A DNA stretch of 64,000 nt, from contig JASCOV010000002.1 in the NCBI GenBank assembly GCA_029960045.1, forward strand, positions 434,001 to 498,000. The letters are read 5' to 3'. The DNA comes from Flavobacteriaceae bacterium PS02293 (GTDB taxonomy: Bacteria; Bacteroidota; Bacteroidia; Flavobacteriales; Weeksellaceae). Below the pieces are notes generated by a model. That model was not told where the DNA came from. It was given only the letters and a program-made list of their open reading frames with translations, and searched no databases. Positions 42,571-50,273 of this stretch are shown here, one piece after another. Position numbers and translations under genes: made by a program. The first letter of the stretch is position 1. Each line of letters starts with the position of its first letter.

Positions 42571-42632
42571 TCCGGGATTCATAATGTTGCTAGATTTTCA
42601 TAGGTTGTTGGCAATGAGTCCCGGAATTTTTT
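42571..42632 (+). terminator. Long-stem hairpin between dioxygenase and cupin-like genes
   Basis: Arms TCCGGGATTCAT (42571-42582) and ATGAGTCCCGGA (42614-42625) pair over 12 bp with one G-U, followed by a run of T. The loop is large (about 31 nt), with possible inner TTGC/GCAA pairing. It may terminate the dioxygenase transcript or belong to a small RNA. The rest of 42376-42570 is A/T-rich with degenerate TCTAATATCT repeats. Confidence 0.5.
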
Positions 42633-42667
42633 CAAATGATTATCAATTAAGTTTTTAAAACAAAGAT

Positions 42668-43336
42668 ATGTTGGTCCAGACGCCTTCAAAAATATTAAAA
42701 TCAGATTACAGGTTTTGGGATCTTGCCCCAAGTGCTGCTATTGCGGATGTTTACAAAAATGATAGAAAGGTAAGCAGTACGGACCATACGTTGTATGAAG
42801 TTTTAGAGTTTGTGATTTATAAAGACTCTCAAAACCTTGTAACTCTGACAGCTAATCAGAAAGCGATATTTCTTCCGCTTTATGGAAAGGTAAAGGTCAA
42901 TAATTTTAATAAAGTGATAGAGACCGGCGAGGTCGTTATTTTTGAATCTGCGGAAGATCAGGATGTCACAATCAAGAATGTTCTGGCTGATGTAGATGCC
43001 GATATTCTGATTATTAAATTCAATAAAACAGTTTCTGAAAACTCCTACCGAATCAACCAGTTGGATCTGGAAATCAGAAATAAACTGAATTTCATAGATA
43101 CGGGATTCAACTTCCCGGGCTTCATTGGTGTGTTTGATGGGAGAGAAGAGGGATGTTATATCCTGAAAGAACAAAAGAATGGAATCTTCGGAATGGTTAT
43201 CAATGGGGCTTTTGAGTTTCAAAACCGATTGATTGAGAATAGAGATGCGATCCTGATCTGGAATATCGAGGAACTGGAATTTGAAGCGTTGAGTGAAAAT
43301 GCAATTATTCTTTTCTTTGAAATTCCCGAGTCATAA
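42668..43336 (+). CDS. Hypothetical cupin/pirin-like protein, 222 aa
   Basis: Cytoplasmic protein of two beta-rich halves. The first half (about 45-120) resembles a cupin barrel (AIFLPLYGKVKVNN, TGEVVIFES). The second half (about 140-222) resembles the C-terminal domain of pirin/YhaK-type proteins (IFGMVINGAFEFQNRLIENR, DAILIWNIEELEFEALSENA). Metal-binding histidines are not conserved, so it may not be an active quercetinase. It is followed by a terminator. The family link is a moderate inference from pattern. Confidence 0.6.
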   Translation: MLVQTPSKILKSDYRFWDLAPSAAIADVYKNDRKVSSTDHTLYEVLEFVIYKDSQNLVTLTANQKAIFLPLYGKVKVNNFNKVIETGEVVIFESAEDQDVTIKNVLADVDADILIIKFNKTVSENSYRINQLDLEIRNKLNFIDTGFNFPGFIGVFDGREEGCYILKEQKNGIFGMVINGAFEFQNRLIENRDAILIWNIEELEFEALSENAIILFFEIPES

Positions 43337-43386
43337 AAATATTGTTGTTATTATTTAAATTTTCATTTTTCGATTTATTTACCCCG

Positions 43387-43418
43387 AAATCCCGACCAAA
43401 TTCTGATCGGGATTTTTA
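43387..43418 (+). terminator. Terminator of the cupin/pirin-like gene
   Basis: 9-bp stem (AAATCCCGA and complement) with an 11-nt loop and a T run; it may also serve the convergent AhpD-like gene. Confidence 0.75.
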
Positions 43419-43444
43419 GTTTTTAAAGCTTAATTTAATGAAAA

Positions 43445-43891
43445 TTATTGTTCTCCTATTTGAAGCTGCGTACTGATAGCGATTCTATTCCACGCGTTAA
43501 TGGTTACAATTGCCATAATGATCTCCACGATTTGTTTCTCAGAGAAAATTTTTAAAGCTTTTTGATATGTCTCATCACTCAATCCATGTTGGGAGATTTG
43601 CGTGATTTCTTCAGTCATTTTCAAGGCAACTCTTTCCTCTTCTGTGAAGTGACTTTCTGCCTCGTGCCATGCACTTACGATAAACAGTCTCTCTGCAGAT
43701 TCTCCGTATTTCAGAGCATCTTTGGTGTGCATTGCCAGGCAGTAAGCACAGTTGTTAATTTGCGAAGCGCGGATTTTGATCAGTTCTTTCAACGTTTTTG
43801 AGATTTCTGCCTGAGCCAGATAACCTTCCAGCGCAAACATTGCTTTGTAAGCGTGAGGTTCTGTTGTGTTGATGTTGATGCGTTTGTCCAT
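43445..43891 (-). CDS. AhpD-like carboxymuconolactone decarboxylase-family protein
   Basis: 148-aa protein of the CMD family. The redox motif CAYCLAMH (Cys-x2-Cys with the proton-relay His) supports an alkylhydroperoxidase-D-type peroxidase activity rather than decarboxylation. All-helical, no signal peptide. It starts 2 bp after the DoxX gene stop and is the third gene of a Crp-DoxX-AhpD run. Together with DoxX this is a common pairing linked to oxidative stress. The electron donor is unknown. Confidence 0.85.
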   Translation of the reverse strand: MDKRININTTEPHAYKAMFALEGYLAQAEISKTLKELIKIRASQINNCAYCLAMHTKDALKYGESAERLFIVSAWHEAESHFTEEERVALKMTEEITQISQHGLSDETYQKALKIFSEKQIVEIIMAIVTINAWNRIAISTQLQIGEQ

Positions 43892-43893
43892 TG

Positions 43894-44337
43894 TTAATTA
43901 TTTTTAGGTTGATTAAATTTGTTATCGATACTGAATTGAAACTGATCCTGAACTGAAAGTAGAAATGAAGCCGCACAACCCACCCAAACGGAATAGTCGA
44001 AAGGTGCTTTGAAGCCGAGCGTGATGCTCATACTCAATCCAAAAACCATGAGTAGTAATCCTGCTCCAATTGCAGTTGCTTTGGTTTTAAATCCGAGAAT
44101 CAAAAGAATGGCGAAAAGTATTTCTAAAAATGTTGCCGAATACGCTCCGAACGTACTAAGAGATTCCGGCAGAAAAGCTGTAATCTGTTTGGTATAAACC
44201 ACGAAGTTTTCCCAATTGCCCCAAACTGCATTTTTTCCTAAAAGACCAAGTCTGTCTCCCACTGCGGAGAGGAATGTGAATGATAAAGCAAGTCTCAGAA
44301 AAAGCTGAGGAACGGTTTGTTTTAAAGAATGATTCAT
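43894..44337 (-). CDS. DoxX-family membrane protein
   Basis: 147 aa from the ATG at 44337; the TTG at 44358 is less likely. Four transmembrane helices with the DoxX pattern (RLALSFTFLSAVGDRLG near the start, ATFLEILFAILLILGF near the middle). Some DoxX proteins act in thiol or quinone redox complexes. It is translated just before the AhpD-like gene (2 bp). A Crp/Fnr gene lies 58 bp upstream on the same strand and may control both. Confidence 0.82.
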   Translation of the reverse strand: MNHSLKQTVPQLFLRLALSFTFLSAVGDRLGLLGKNAVWGNWENFVVYTKQITAFLPESLSTFGAYSATFLEILFAILLILGFKTKATAIGAGLLLMVFGLSMSITLGFKAPFDYSVWVGCAASFLLSVQDQFQFSIDNKFNQPKNN

Positions 44338-44395
44338 TGTTCTTGTTTTGCATAGCAAAGTAACAAAGAATGATTTCCCAAAAACTTAAACTGGT

Positions 44396-44971
44396 TTAAG
44401 AAACAATCTTCTTGCGAAGTTCACTCAAATATTCCGGTGTGAAACCGAGAAAAGATGCGATGAGGTATTGTGGAACACGCTGCACAAACTCAGGATGTTT
44501 ATGAAGCAGGTTGAGGTAAAACTCCTCTTTGGAGAATGAGAAAATATATTTGACTCTGTTTTGTAATGCAGCAACTGCTCTTTGATAGACGATTCTGAAA
44601 TACTTTTCCATAATCGGAAACTCTTCCAGTAGTTCTTCCTGAGCTTCACTCGAGATAACAAGAACTTCGGATTTCTCAACCGTTTGGATATAAAATTCTG
44701 AAGGTGTTTTGTGTTCGTAAGAGATGTTATCTGTCATCCACCAAGTTTCTATAGCGAATTCTGTGGTTTGTTCTGTCCCTTTTTCATTAATGTAAAACTT
44801 TCTGATGAGACCTTTGAGAACAAAATAATTGTAACGGCAAACTTGTCCTTCCTCCAATAGAATTTCTTTCTTCCCAAACGTCCTGACTTCGAAGAAAGAC
44901 AATATCTTTTCGAACTCTTCATCGCTTACTTTGATGAATTTTTCTAAATGCGTTTTGAAGGTTTGGGACAT
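44396..44971 (-). CDS. Crp/Fnr-family transcriptional regulator
   Basis: 191-aa regulator. The N-terminal cyclic-nucleotide-binding-like domain (about 20-130) has the ILLEEGQVCRYNYFVLKGLI strand pair. The C-terminal HTH is short and ends LGFTPEYLSELRKKIVS, as in the Bacteroidota-specific Crp subgroup. No Fe-S cysteine cluster is seen, so it is not an Fnr-type oxygen sensor. It heads the DoxX-AhpD run and may regulate it. Confidence 0.85.
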   Translation of the reverse strand: MSQTFKTHLEKFIKVSDEEFEKILSFFEVRTFGKKEILLEEGQVCRYNYFVLKGLIRKFYINEKGTEQTTEFAIETWWMTDNISYEHKTPSEFYIQTVEKSEVLVISSEAQEELLEEFPIMEKYFRIVYQRAVAALQNRVKYIFSFSKEEFYLNLLHKHPEFVQRVPQYLIASFLGFTPEYLSELRKKIVS

Positions 44972-45031
44972 AATTTGATTTTGATAAAGACTATCTGTAA
45001 AGTTAAAAAAACAAATTACGTTAGATAGTGC

Positions 45032-45988
45032 TTAATGAACTATTCTGCCATTTTTAAAAAATGCTATCCATTTATCTTTAAGTTCGTTGGGTATTGTAGC
45101 TTTTTTAACCGCCCTAAAGTTTGAATATAATGAATCTTTTCCTTGTATTACAAACCATAATTGACTTTCCGGGTTTTTATTATTTTTAAAATTTGGAGCT
45201 TCAATCGTAAAGATAATCCAAGGATTTTCAGAACTTTCATTTTTTTCAATAACGACTAATTCTGCTTTAGAAGAGTTTTTTTTGGATTGCTGAAAGAGTA
45301 AATTCTTATAATCATCTAGAGAAATATTTGTCATTCCCTTTAATGTTGTCATTGTCCCAATCTCTGTCCATTTGTCTAAAGTTTCATTCGAAGCTACAAA
45401 TTCAACCAAGATCATTTTGTCATTTTCTTGCTTACTTCCTACCCAATTTTCGGGCCAGTCAAGAACAAATTTTTCATTACTTTTGAAATCAGCACAAAAT
45501 TGTTTAATATAATTCTCTGCCTGTGTATCTCCAATTGCTTTTGCTTTCTCAAAATCTTCACATCCTCCATTTTTATTTCCTGTCTGTGATCTGATTTGAC
45601 CTCTCAAAGTCAAAGCATTTGGCGTTGCAGGCTCTATCTCAACTACTTTATCCAAGTATGGCAAAGCATCCAAATATTTTTTTTCAAGTATAGAAATAGA
45701 TGCTCTGCTGTAATATGCCTTAGCGAAATTTGGATCAGTTTCTATAGCTTTATCAAAATCTTTCTTTGCAGATTTGTAATCCTGAATTGCTAATTCACAA
45801 GTTCCTCTGTTAAAATAAGCAATACTATAGTTTTTATCTTGTTTGATTGCCTTTGAATAGTCTTTTATAGCTCCTTGGTAATCCTTAGCTTGGTGCTTAA
45901 CCATACCATTTTCCATAAAGACTTTGGCTTCTTGGCTAAAGTGAAATTGCGAAATTAACGGAAACAGAATTGCAAATAAGTATTTCAT
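45032..45988 (-). CDS. TPR-repeat exported protein
   Basis: 318-aa periplasmic or surface protein. Signal peptide ending near FHFSQ (about residue 18). Three to four tetratricopeptide repeats (about 20-150), for example AIKDYSKAIKQDKNYSIAYF and AKKDFDKAIETDPNFAKAYY. The C-terminal half (about 170-318) is an unknown beta-rich domain with WPENWVGSKQENDKMILVEF. The TPR part probably mediates protein contacts. No neighbouring gene suggests a pathway. Confidence 0.8.
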   Translation of the reverse strand: MKYLFAILFPLISQFHFSQEAKVFMENGMVKHQAKDYQGAIKDYSKAIKQDKNYSIAYFNRGTCELAIQDYKSAKKDFDKAIETDPNFAKAYYSRASISILEKKYLDALPYLDKVVEIEPATPNALTLRGQIRSQTGNKNGGCEDFEKAKAIGDTQAENYIKQFCADFKSNEKFVLDWPENWVGSKQENDKMILVEFVASNETLDKWTEIGTMTTLKGMTNISLDDYKNLLFQQSKKNSSKAELVVIEKNESSENPWIIFTIEAPNFKNNKNPESQLWFVIQGKDSLYSNFRAVKKATIPNELKDKWIAFFKNGRIVH

Positions 45989-46059
45989 TTTTTATTGTAA
46001 TTTGATATTAATCCTAATTTTCCTAATAGCTTTGGGATTTATTAAGATCTGTTTCTTTT

Positions 46060-46668
46060 TTACATTCTTCCTAAAATCTCTTTCTTCTTGGTTTCGTAAT
46101 CTTCCAGAGATATTAAGTTATTGTCCAGAAAGGCCTTTAATTTAAGTAAAGTTTCCATGGGATCTTCATTCGTAGTTTCTTGTTTAGGCTCTTCTTTCTG
46201 TTCAGGTTGTGTGTTGACTGTGATGCCGCCAGAAGTAGCTCGCTTATCTTCCAATTCTTTTTGTCTGCGGAATTCTATCATTTCTTCCTCTTTTGCTTGT
46301 GCATATTGGTAAAGCTTTCTCGCTTGAGACTTAGGAATATAATCAATCGTTTCTACGAATCCTGAGACAGCGGTCATTGTAAAAGTAGAACCAAGAATCG
46401 CCTCACTTATATGACTTTCAGCGACATCTTTCCAAAGATAATCCTGAAAATCTGTTACCAATCCAAATGATTTGGAACGGAAAAAGATGATTCTTTTATT
46501 GGTAAGGACGATAGAGTCGGGCGATATATTGATTGTTGGTTTGTTCTGTACAGCTACATACTCAACGTTTTCTCCATTGGTCAGCAGATCATTTACTTTT
46601 TCTATGATTTTCTCTACAGATTTTGGGTCTTGTTCTTCGTTGAGGTATTTTTTGAGGTTGTTGATCAT
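46060..46668 (-). CDS. PH-domain and SHOCT-domain protein
   Basis: 202-aa cytoplasmic protein. A bacterial PH-like domain covers about 25-120 (PTINISPDSIVLTNKRIIFF is characteristic). A charged Gln/Glu-rich linker follows (120-165), with a SHOCT oligomerisation motif at the C-terminus (METLLKLKAFLDNNLISLED then YETKKKEIL). The pairing of PH and SHOCT is common in small bacterial proteins of unknown function. No membrane segment. It lies between two unrelated genes. Confidence 0.82.
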   Translation of the reverse strand: MINNLKKYLNEEQDPKSVEKIIEKVNDLLTNGENVEYVAVQNKPTINISPDSIVLTNKRIIFFRSKSFGLVTDFQDYLWKDVAESHISEAILGSTFTMTAVSGFVETIDYIPKSQARKLYQYAQAKEEEMIEFRRQKELEDKRATSGGITVNTQPEQKEEPKQETTNEDPMETLLKLKAFLDNNLISLEDYETKKKEILGRM

Positions 46669-46734
46669 TGTCTTGGCTTTTGTAATTGGGTTTTAATTAA
46701 TGTGAAATTACGAAAAATTAATTCTTATCATTTT

Positions 46735-47811
46735 TCAATAGATTGTATTGTCATATAATTTGGGATTTCCATTTAAATCAAAATCTAAAGATCTATTTAT
46801 CGAATATTTTAAATCAAGAAAAGTCCAGTTATTATCTCTGAATATTTTTCTAATCACTGTTTTACATTTTCTAATTTCCGTTTTTTCTTCGAAATATTCT
46901 TTTAGATCCGAAGAATTTTTTAAGGTTGGTTTGTCGAATTTAGCAACTTTTATTTTTTTCAATTTGCCATTTTTTGAGAATTCTAAATTATAATTTTGAA
47001 AGCAGGTAAATTTTTCGTTTTTAATATTTATTTGATTCAACTTTAGTTTCAAGTAGTTATCAATTGTGTCTTTTTTAAATTTAAGATAATCTCTAATAGG
47101 TTTTGATTTCAGCCAAGCATCGTTCTCTTTTTGAGTAAAAATATACATCACTCTATATCCATCATTTGTGTATGAGTTACCTTTTGGAAGATTGTCTGTA
47201 AATGAAGAATATATTAGATTTAATTTTAACTGATCTTTAACAAGTTGGTCATTTTCGATTATGGTTGAAACAACAGGATTTATTTTGTCCTGTCCCCAAA
47301 CACAATCATATTTTTGCCTTTTAAGTTTGTTGTTTACTTTTATTTGGAAGTTCAACGTATTGCAATGCAGAAAATTATTATTCCAATTTGGAATTAGCGA
47401 GTCTGTAGGAAAATGATATTGCTGTGAAGCTACTAATTTGTTAATAATTTCTTTTACTTTCGATTGTTCTATTGGAACTGATTGAAAGAACTCAACTTTA
47501 TTTTTAAGTTCATTTTTATCTTTTTTTTGATAATTATACTGAGTGATTCTATTAAGTACAAATCCTGCAAATTTTCCGTTATTTGTTTTGCTTAAATCAA
47601 CAATTTGTTTGTTTGTAATTATTCTAAAATGAATAGAATCATTGGATCGGTTTAATGATTTTAAACTATACAAATAAAGATTTTCTTCATCTAAACTCAA
47701 TTTTTTATTCTGGATATCATTTAATTTTGACTCAATTTTATATTCGGAATTTTGACAATTTGCTTTTGAAACAAAGAGGATTAATATTAAAATAGTGATT
47801 CTGAATATCAT
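46735..47811 (-). CDS. Hypothetical exported protein, 358 aa
   Basis: Not recognised. A signal peptide ends near KANCQ (about residue 20); Cys19 is not in a good lipobox. The body is Asn/Lys-rich, with strands and short helices; FDLNGNPKLYDN near the C-terminus is the only repeat-like motif. No catalytic residues are evident. It is a single gene on the minus strand; its upstream neighbour, the ABC-F gene, ends at a terminator, so it has its own promoter. Confidence 0.65.
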   Translation of the reverse strand: MIFRITILILILFVSKANCQNSEYKIESKLNDIQNKKLSLDEENLYLYSLKSLNRSNDSIHFRIITNKQIVDLSKTNNGKFAGFVLNRITQYNYQKKDKNELKNKVEFFQSVPIEQSKVKEIINKLVASQQYHFPTDSLIPNWNNNFLHCNTLNFQIKVNNKLKRQKYDCVWGQDKINPVVSTIIENDQLVKDQLKLNLIYSSFTDNLPKGNSYTNDGYRVMYIFTQKENDAWLKSKPIRDYLKFKKDTIDNYLKLKLNQINIKNEKFTCFQNYNLEFSKNGKLKKIKVAKFDKPTLKNSSDLKEYFEEKTEIRKCKTVIRKIFRDNNWTFLDLKYSINRSLDFDLNGNPKLYDNTIY

Positions 47812-47874
47812 TTAGTATTCTTAGTTAAGGTTTTAGTAAAGTGAAAATACAAAAACAAACCGAATATCATCAAC

Positions 47875-47906
47875 AAAAAACTGCATCAGAATATCCAATG
47901 CAGTTT
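47875..47906 (-). terminator. Terminator of the ABC-F gene
   Basis: Minus-strand stem AAACTGCAT/ATGCAGTTT of 9 bp with an 11-nt loop, followed on that strand by a T run. It lies 25 bp beyond the ABC-F stop codon. Confidence 0.75.
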
Positions 47907-47930
47907 ATGTTTTATTTTAAAGTTCAAATC

Positions 47931-49853
47931 TTAACCTTCCAACTGAGTTCCCAAGAATTCCCATTCCTGCAAAGTCAAATCCAATTCTTCTTTGATCTTG
48001 TTGTAAGTTTCCAAAGTCTCTTCGGAAGGATTTTCTTTGGTAAAAGAACTTTCAAATTCTTCGATTTTCAATTCAAGTTCAGAGATTTTTTCTTCTACTT
48101 TTTTGATTTTATTTTGGATGTTCTTTTGTTCTTTGCTAACGATAATATTAGATTCTTTCACAGGATCCGGAATTTTAACTACAGGTTCTGGAATTGCTTC
48201 CTGATGCAGTTTTGCTTTCTCGGCAGAAACTTCTATGATGCTTTCTTTCTGTCTGTATTCCAGATATTCGTTGATATCACCAAGGAATTCCTTCATACTT
48301 CCATCACGGAATTCGAAGATCTTGTCAGACAAACCTTGCAAAAATTCACGGTCGTGAGAAATAACGATCAATGTCCCTTCAAACTTCTGAAGCGCCAACT
48401 TGATAATCTCCTTAGACTGGATATCCAAGTGATTCGTAGGCTCATCCATAATCAACGTGTTGAACGGACGAAGTAACAATTTACAAAGTGCCAAACGGTT
48501 TCTCTCTCCTCCGGAAAGGACTTTCGTTTTCTTGGTCACATCCTCGCCCTGGAAAAGGAAAGACCCCAAAAGATCACGAACTCTAGGCCTTGTTTCCTCA
48601 GTTGCAGAGTCTTCTGCTTCCTGAAGAACCGTTTTATCCGGCGTCAAAACTTCTTCCTGATTCTGAGCAAAATAACCGATGTTCACATTGTGACCAAGAT
48701 TCCATTCTCCGGAATAATCTGTAATGTCGCCTGCAAGAATCTTTGCCAAAGTTGTTTTTCCTTGTCCGTTTTGTCCAAGCAAAGCAATTCTAGCGCCTCT
48801 TTCTACAATGAAATCGACCTTATCAAAAATCTGTTTTTTACCGTAAGCTTTCCCAAGATTCTGTGCTTCGAAAATTACTTTTCCTGGCTGTACACTTGGT
48901 TGGAAACGGATGTTGAATTTGGAAACGTCATCATTTTCAACTTCAATGCGTTCCAGTTTGTCAAGTTTTTTGATCAATGACTGCGCAAAAGATGCTTTGG
49001 AAGCACTCGCACGGAATTTATTAATCAGTTCCTCAGTATGTTTTACTTCTGCATCCTGGTTTTTCTTAGCCTGGATGAGTTTTTCTTTTCTGTCTTTTCT
49101 TAGTTCAAGATATTTGGAATAGTTGGCTTTATAATCGTCAATTTTTCTATTATTAACATCAAAAGTTCTGTTACAAGTGGAAGTCATAAATTGCTTATCG
49201 TGACTTACGAGTAACATCGATCCCTGATAATCTTTCAGGAAATCCTCCAGCCAGATGATAGATTCCATATCCAAATGGTTGGTAGGCTCATCCAGAAGCA
49301 TCAGATCATTTTGTTGAAGAAGCAATTTCGCCAACTCGATTCTCATTCTCCATCCGCCGGAAAATTCGTCGGTGATCTTTTGAAAATCATCCGCTTTGAA
49401 ACCTAGTCCAAATAAGATTTTTTCGACATCGCCTTCCAAGTTATAAGCATCAAAATTCATCAAGAGATCATTCAAATCTGTCATTCTGTTGATGAGGTCT
49501 GTGTAAGCATCACTTTCGTAATCGGTTCTGGTGGCCAGTTGGTGATTGACTCCTTCCAATTCGTCTTTCAAAGCATTGATCTGCTCAAAAGCCTGCATTG
49601 TCTCATCCCAAACGGTTCTTCCTTTTACAAAATCAAGATCCTGTTTTAGGAAACCAATGGTGATCTTACCTTCTGTAACCACATTACCTTCGTAGAAATT
49701 GATCTCTCCGGAAAGTATTTTTAAGAGCGTGGATTTTCCAGCTCCGTTTTTTCCGACCAATCCAATTTTGTCCCCTTTTTTGATGGTAAAATTGGTGTCT
49801 TTGAAAAGATAATTTCCTGCGTGATGTAAGCCTAATCCCTGAACCGAAAGCAT
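47931..49853 (-). CDS. ABC-F family ATPase
   Basis: 640-aa soluble protein with two ABC ATPase domains and no membrane domain, the ABC-F type that acts on ribosomes. Domain 1 (about 1-250): Walker A GLVGKNGAGKST, signature FSGGWRMRIELAK, Walker B LMLLDEPTNHLD. A linker coiled coil covers about 245-320. Domain 2 (about 320-535): Walker A LLGQNGQGKTT, signature LSGGERNRLALCK, Walker B LIMDEPTNHLD. A C-terminal coiled coil (about 565-640) resembles Uup. A role in translation or DNA repair-like processes is likely; resistance function is not indicated. Confidence 0.9.
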   Translation of the reverse strand: MLSVQGLGLHHAGNYLFKDTNFTIKKGDKIGLVGKNGAGKSTLLKILSGEINFYEGNVVTEGKITIGFLKQDLDFVKGRTVWDETMQAFEQINALKDELEGVNHQLATRTDYESDAYTDLINRMTDLNDLLMNFDAYNLEGDVEKILFGLGFKADDFQKITDEFSGGWRMRIELAKLLLQQNDLMLLDEPTNHLDMESIIWLEDFLKDYQGSMLLVSHDKQFMTSTCNRTFDVNNRKIDDYKANYSKYLELRKDRKEKLIQAKKNQDAEVKHTEELINKFRASASKASFAQSLIKKLDKLERIEVENDDVSKFNIRFQPSVQPGKVIFEAQNLGKAYGKKQIFDKVDFIVERGARIALLGQNGQGKTTLAKILAGDITDYSGEWNLGHNVNIGYFAQNQEEVLTPDKTVLQEAEDSATEETRPRVRDLLGSFLFQGEDVTKKTKVLSGGERNRLALCKLLLRPFNTLIMDEPTNHLDIQSKEIIKLALQKFEGTLIVISHDREFLQGLSDKIFEFRDGSMKEFLGDINEYLEYRQKESIIEVSAEKAKLHQEAIPEPVVKIPDPVKESNIIVSKEQKNIQNKIKKVEEKISELELKIEEFESSFTKENPSEETLETYNKIKEELDLTLQEWEFLGTQLEG

Positions 49854-49879
49854 TGTATTCTATATTTTATTTGAATTTG

Positions 49880-49887
49880 CAAAAGTA
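49880..49887 (-). promoter_or_regulatory. Putative -7 element for the ABC-F gene
   Basis: Minus-strand TACTTTTG, full TAnnTTTG match, 26 bp upstream of the start codon. Confidence 0.4.
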
Positions 49888-49893
49888 GTGAAA

Positions 49894-49930
49894 TATGATG
49901 GAAGATGGAAGCTGGATGTAGGAAGTTTAT
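49894..49930. repeat. Left arm of an intergenic inverted-repeat island
   Basis: Sequence related, in inverse orientation, to 50199-50237; the best match is an 11-bp ACATCCAGCTT block. The two arms bracket two CTTCGAGAGCCTC modules and a subfamily B repeat copy. Confidence 0.5.
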
Positions 49931-49966
49931 ATTTACTTAATAATGAGTGCGTTATTGGAAGAATAG

Positions 49967-50083
49967 TGGGCTTCGAGAGCCTCGGACTGACAATCGCTGA
50001 TTGAAATCTTCGGGCAAAAAAGATTGACTTTGTCGAACTACTTCATTAGGTTTGGAACGGAAGGCGGAAATAGCTGCTCCAAT
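49967..50083 (-). repeat. Composite repeat, subfamily B copy 4 joined to a CTTCGAGAGCCTC module
   Basis: On the minus strand it runs GGAGCAGCTATTTCCGCCTT, an AGTAGTTCGACAAAGTC block, ATCTTTTTTGCCC, then CAGCGATTGTCAGTCCGAGG ending at GCCC. It joins a B-type 5' end to the short module found alone at 26490 and 50151. It takes up much of the 420-bp gap between the ABC-F and deoxyhypusine-synthase-like genes. Confidence 0.65.
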
Positions 50084-50150
50084 TGATTAATGGTTTTTCT
50101 AATCAAGTAATTTTATAAGGAAAAAATCTATCGATTTTTGAATTTTTATT

Positions 50151-50178
50151 GGTCTTCGAGAACCTCAGACTGACAGTC
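50151..50178 (+). repeat. Short CTTCGAGAGCCTC module, copy 3
   Basis: GGTCTTCGAGAACCTCAGAC then TGACAGTC, two substitutions from the core of the other copies. Confidence 0.6.
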
Positions 50179-50198
50179 CTATTACTAAAGTCAACAGC

Positions 50199-50237
50199 TT
50201 ATAACATCCAGCTTTCAACATCTAACTTCCGACATCC
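50199..50237. repeat. Right arm of an intergenic inverted-repeat island
   Basis: Composed of ACATCCAGCTTTCAACATCT and AACTTCCGACATCC, an imperfect inverse of 49894-49930. It lies just upstream of the promoter of the next gene. Confidence 0.5.
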
Positions 50238-50248
50238 AAACAAATCCT

Positions 50249-50256
50249 TATCTTTG
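50249..50256 (+). promoter_or_regulatory. Putative -7 element for the DHS-like gene
   Basis: TATCTTTG, full TAnnTTTG match, 17 bp upstream of the start codon at 50274. Confidence 0.45.
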
Positions 50257-50273
50257 CAAAAATCTTAAACAAA

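Noticed and set aside
47841..48476. 211-residue open frame on the plus strand inside the ABC-F gene
   Set aside because: It is antisense to well-conserved ABC-F sequence and is Phe-rich, as expected of the complement of Lys/Glu-rich coding DNA.
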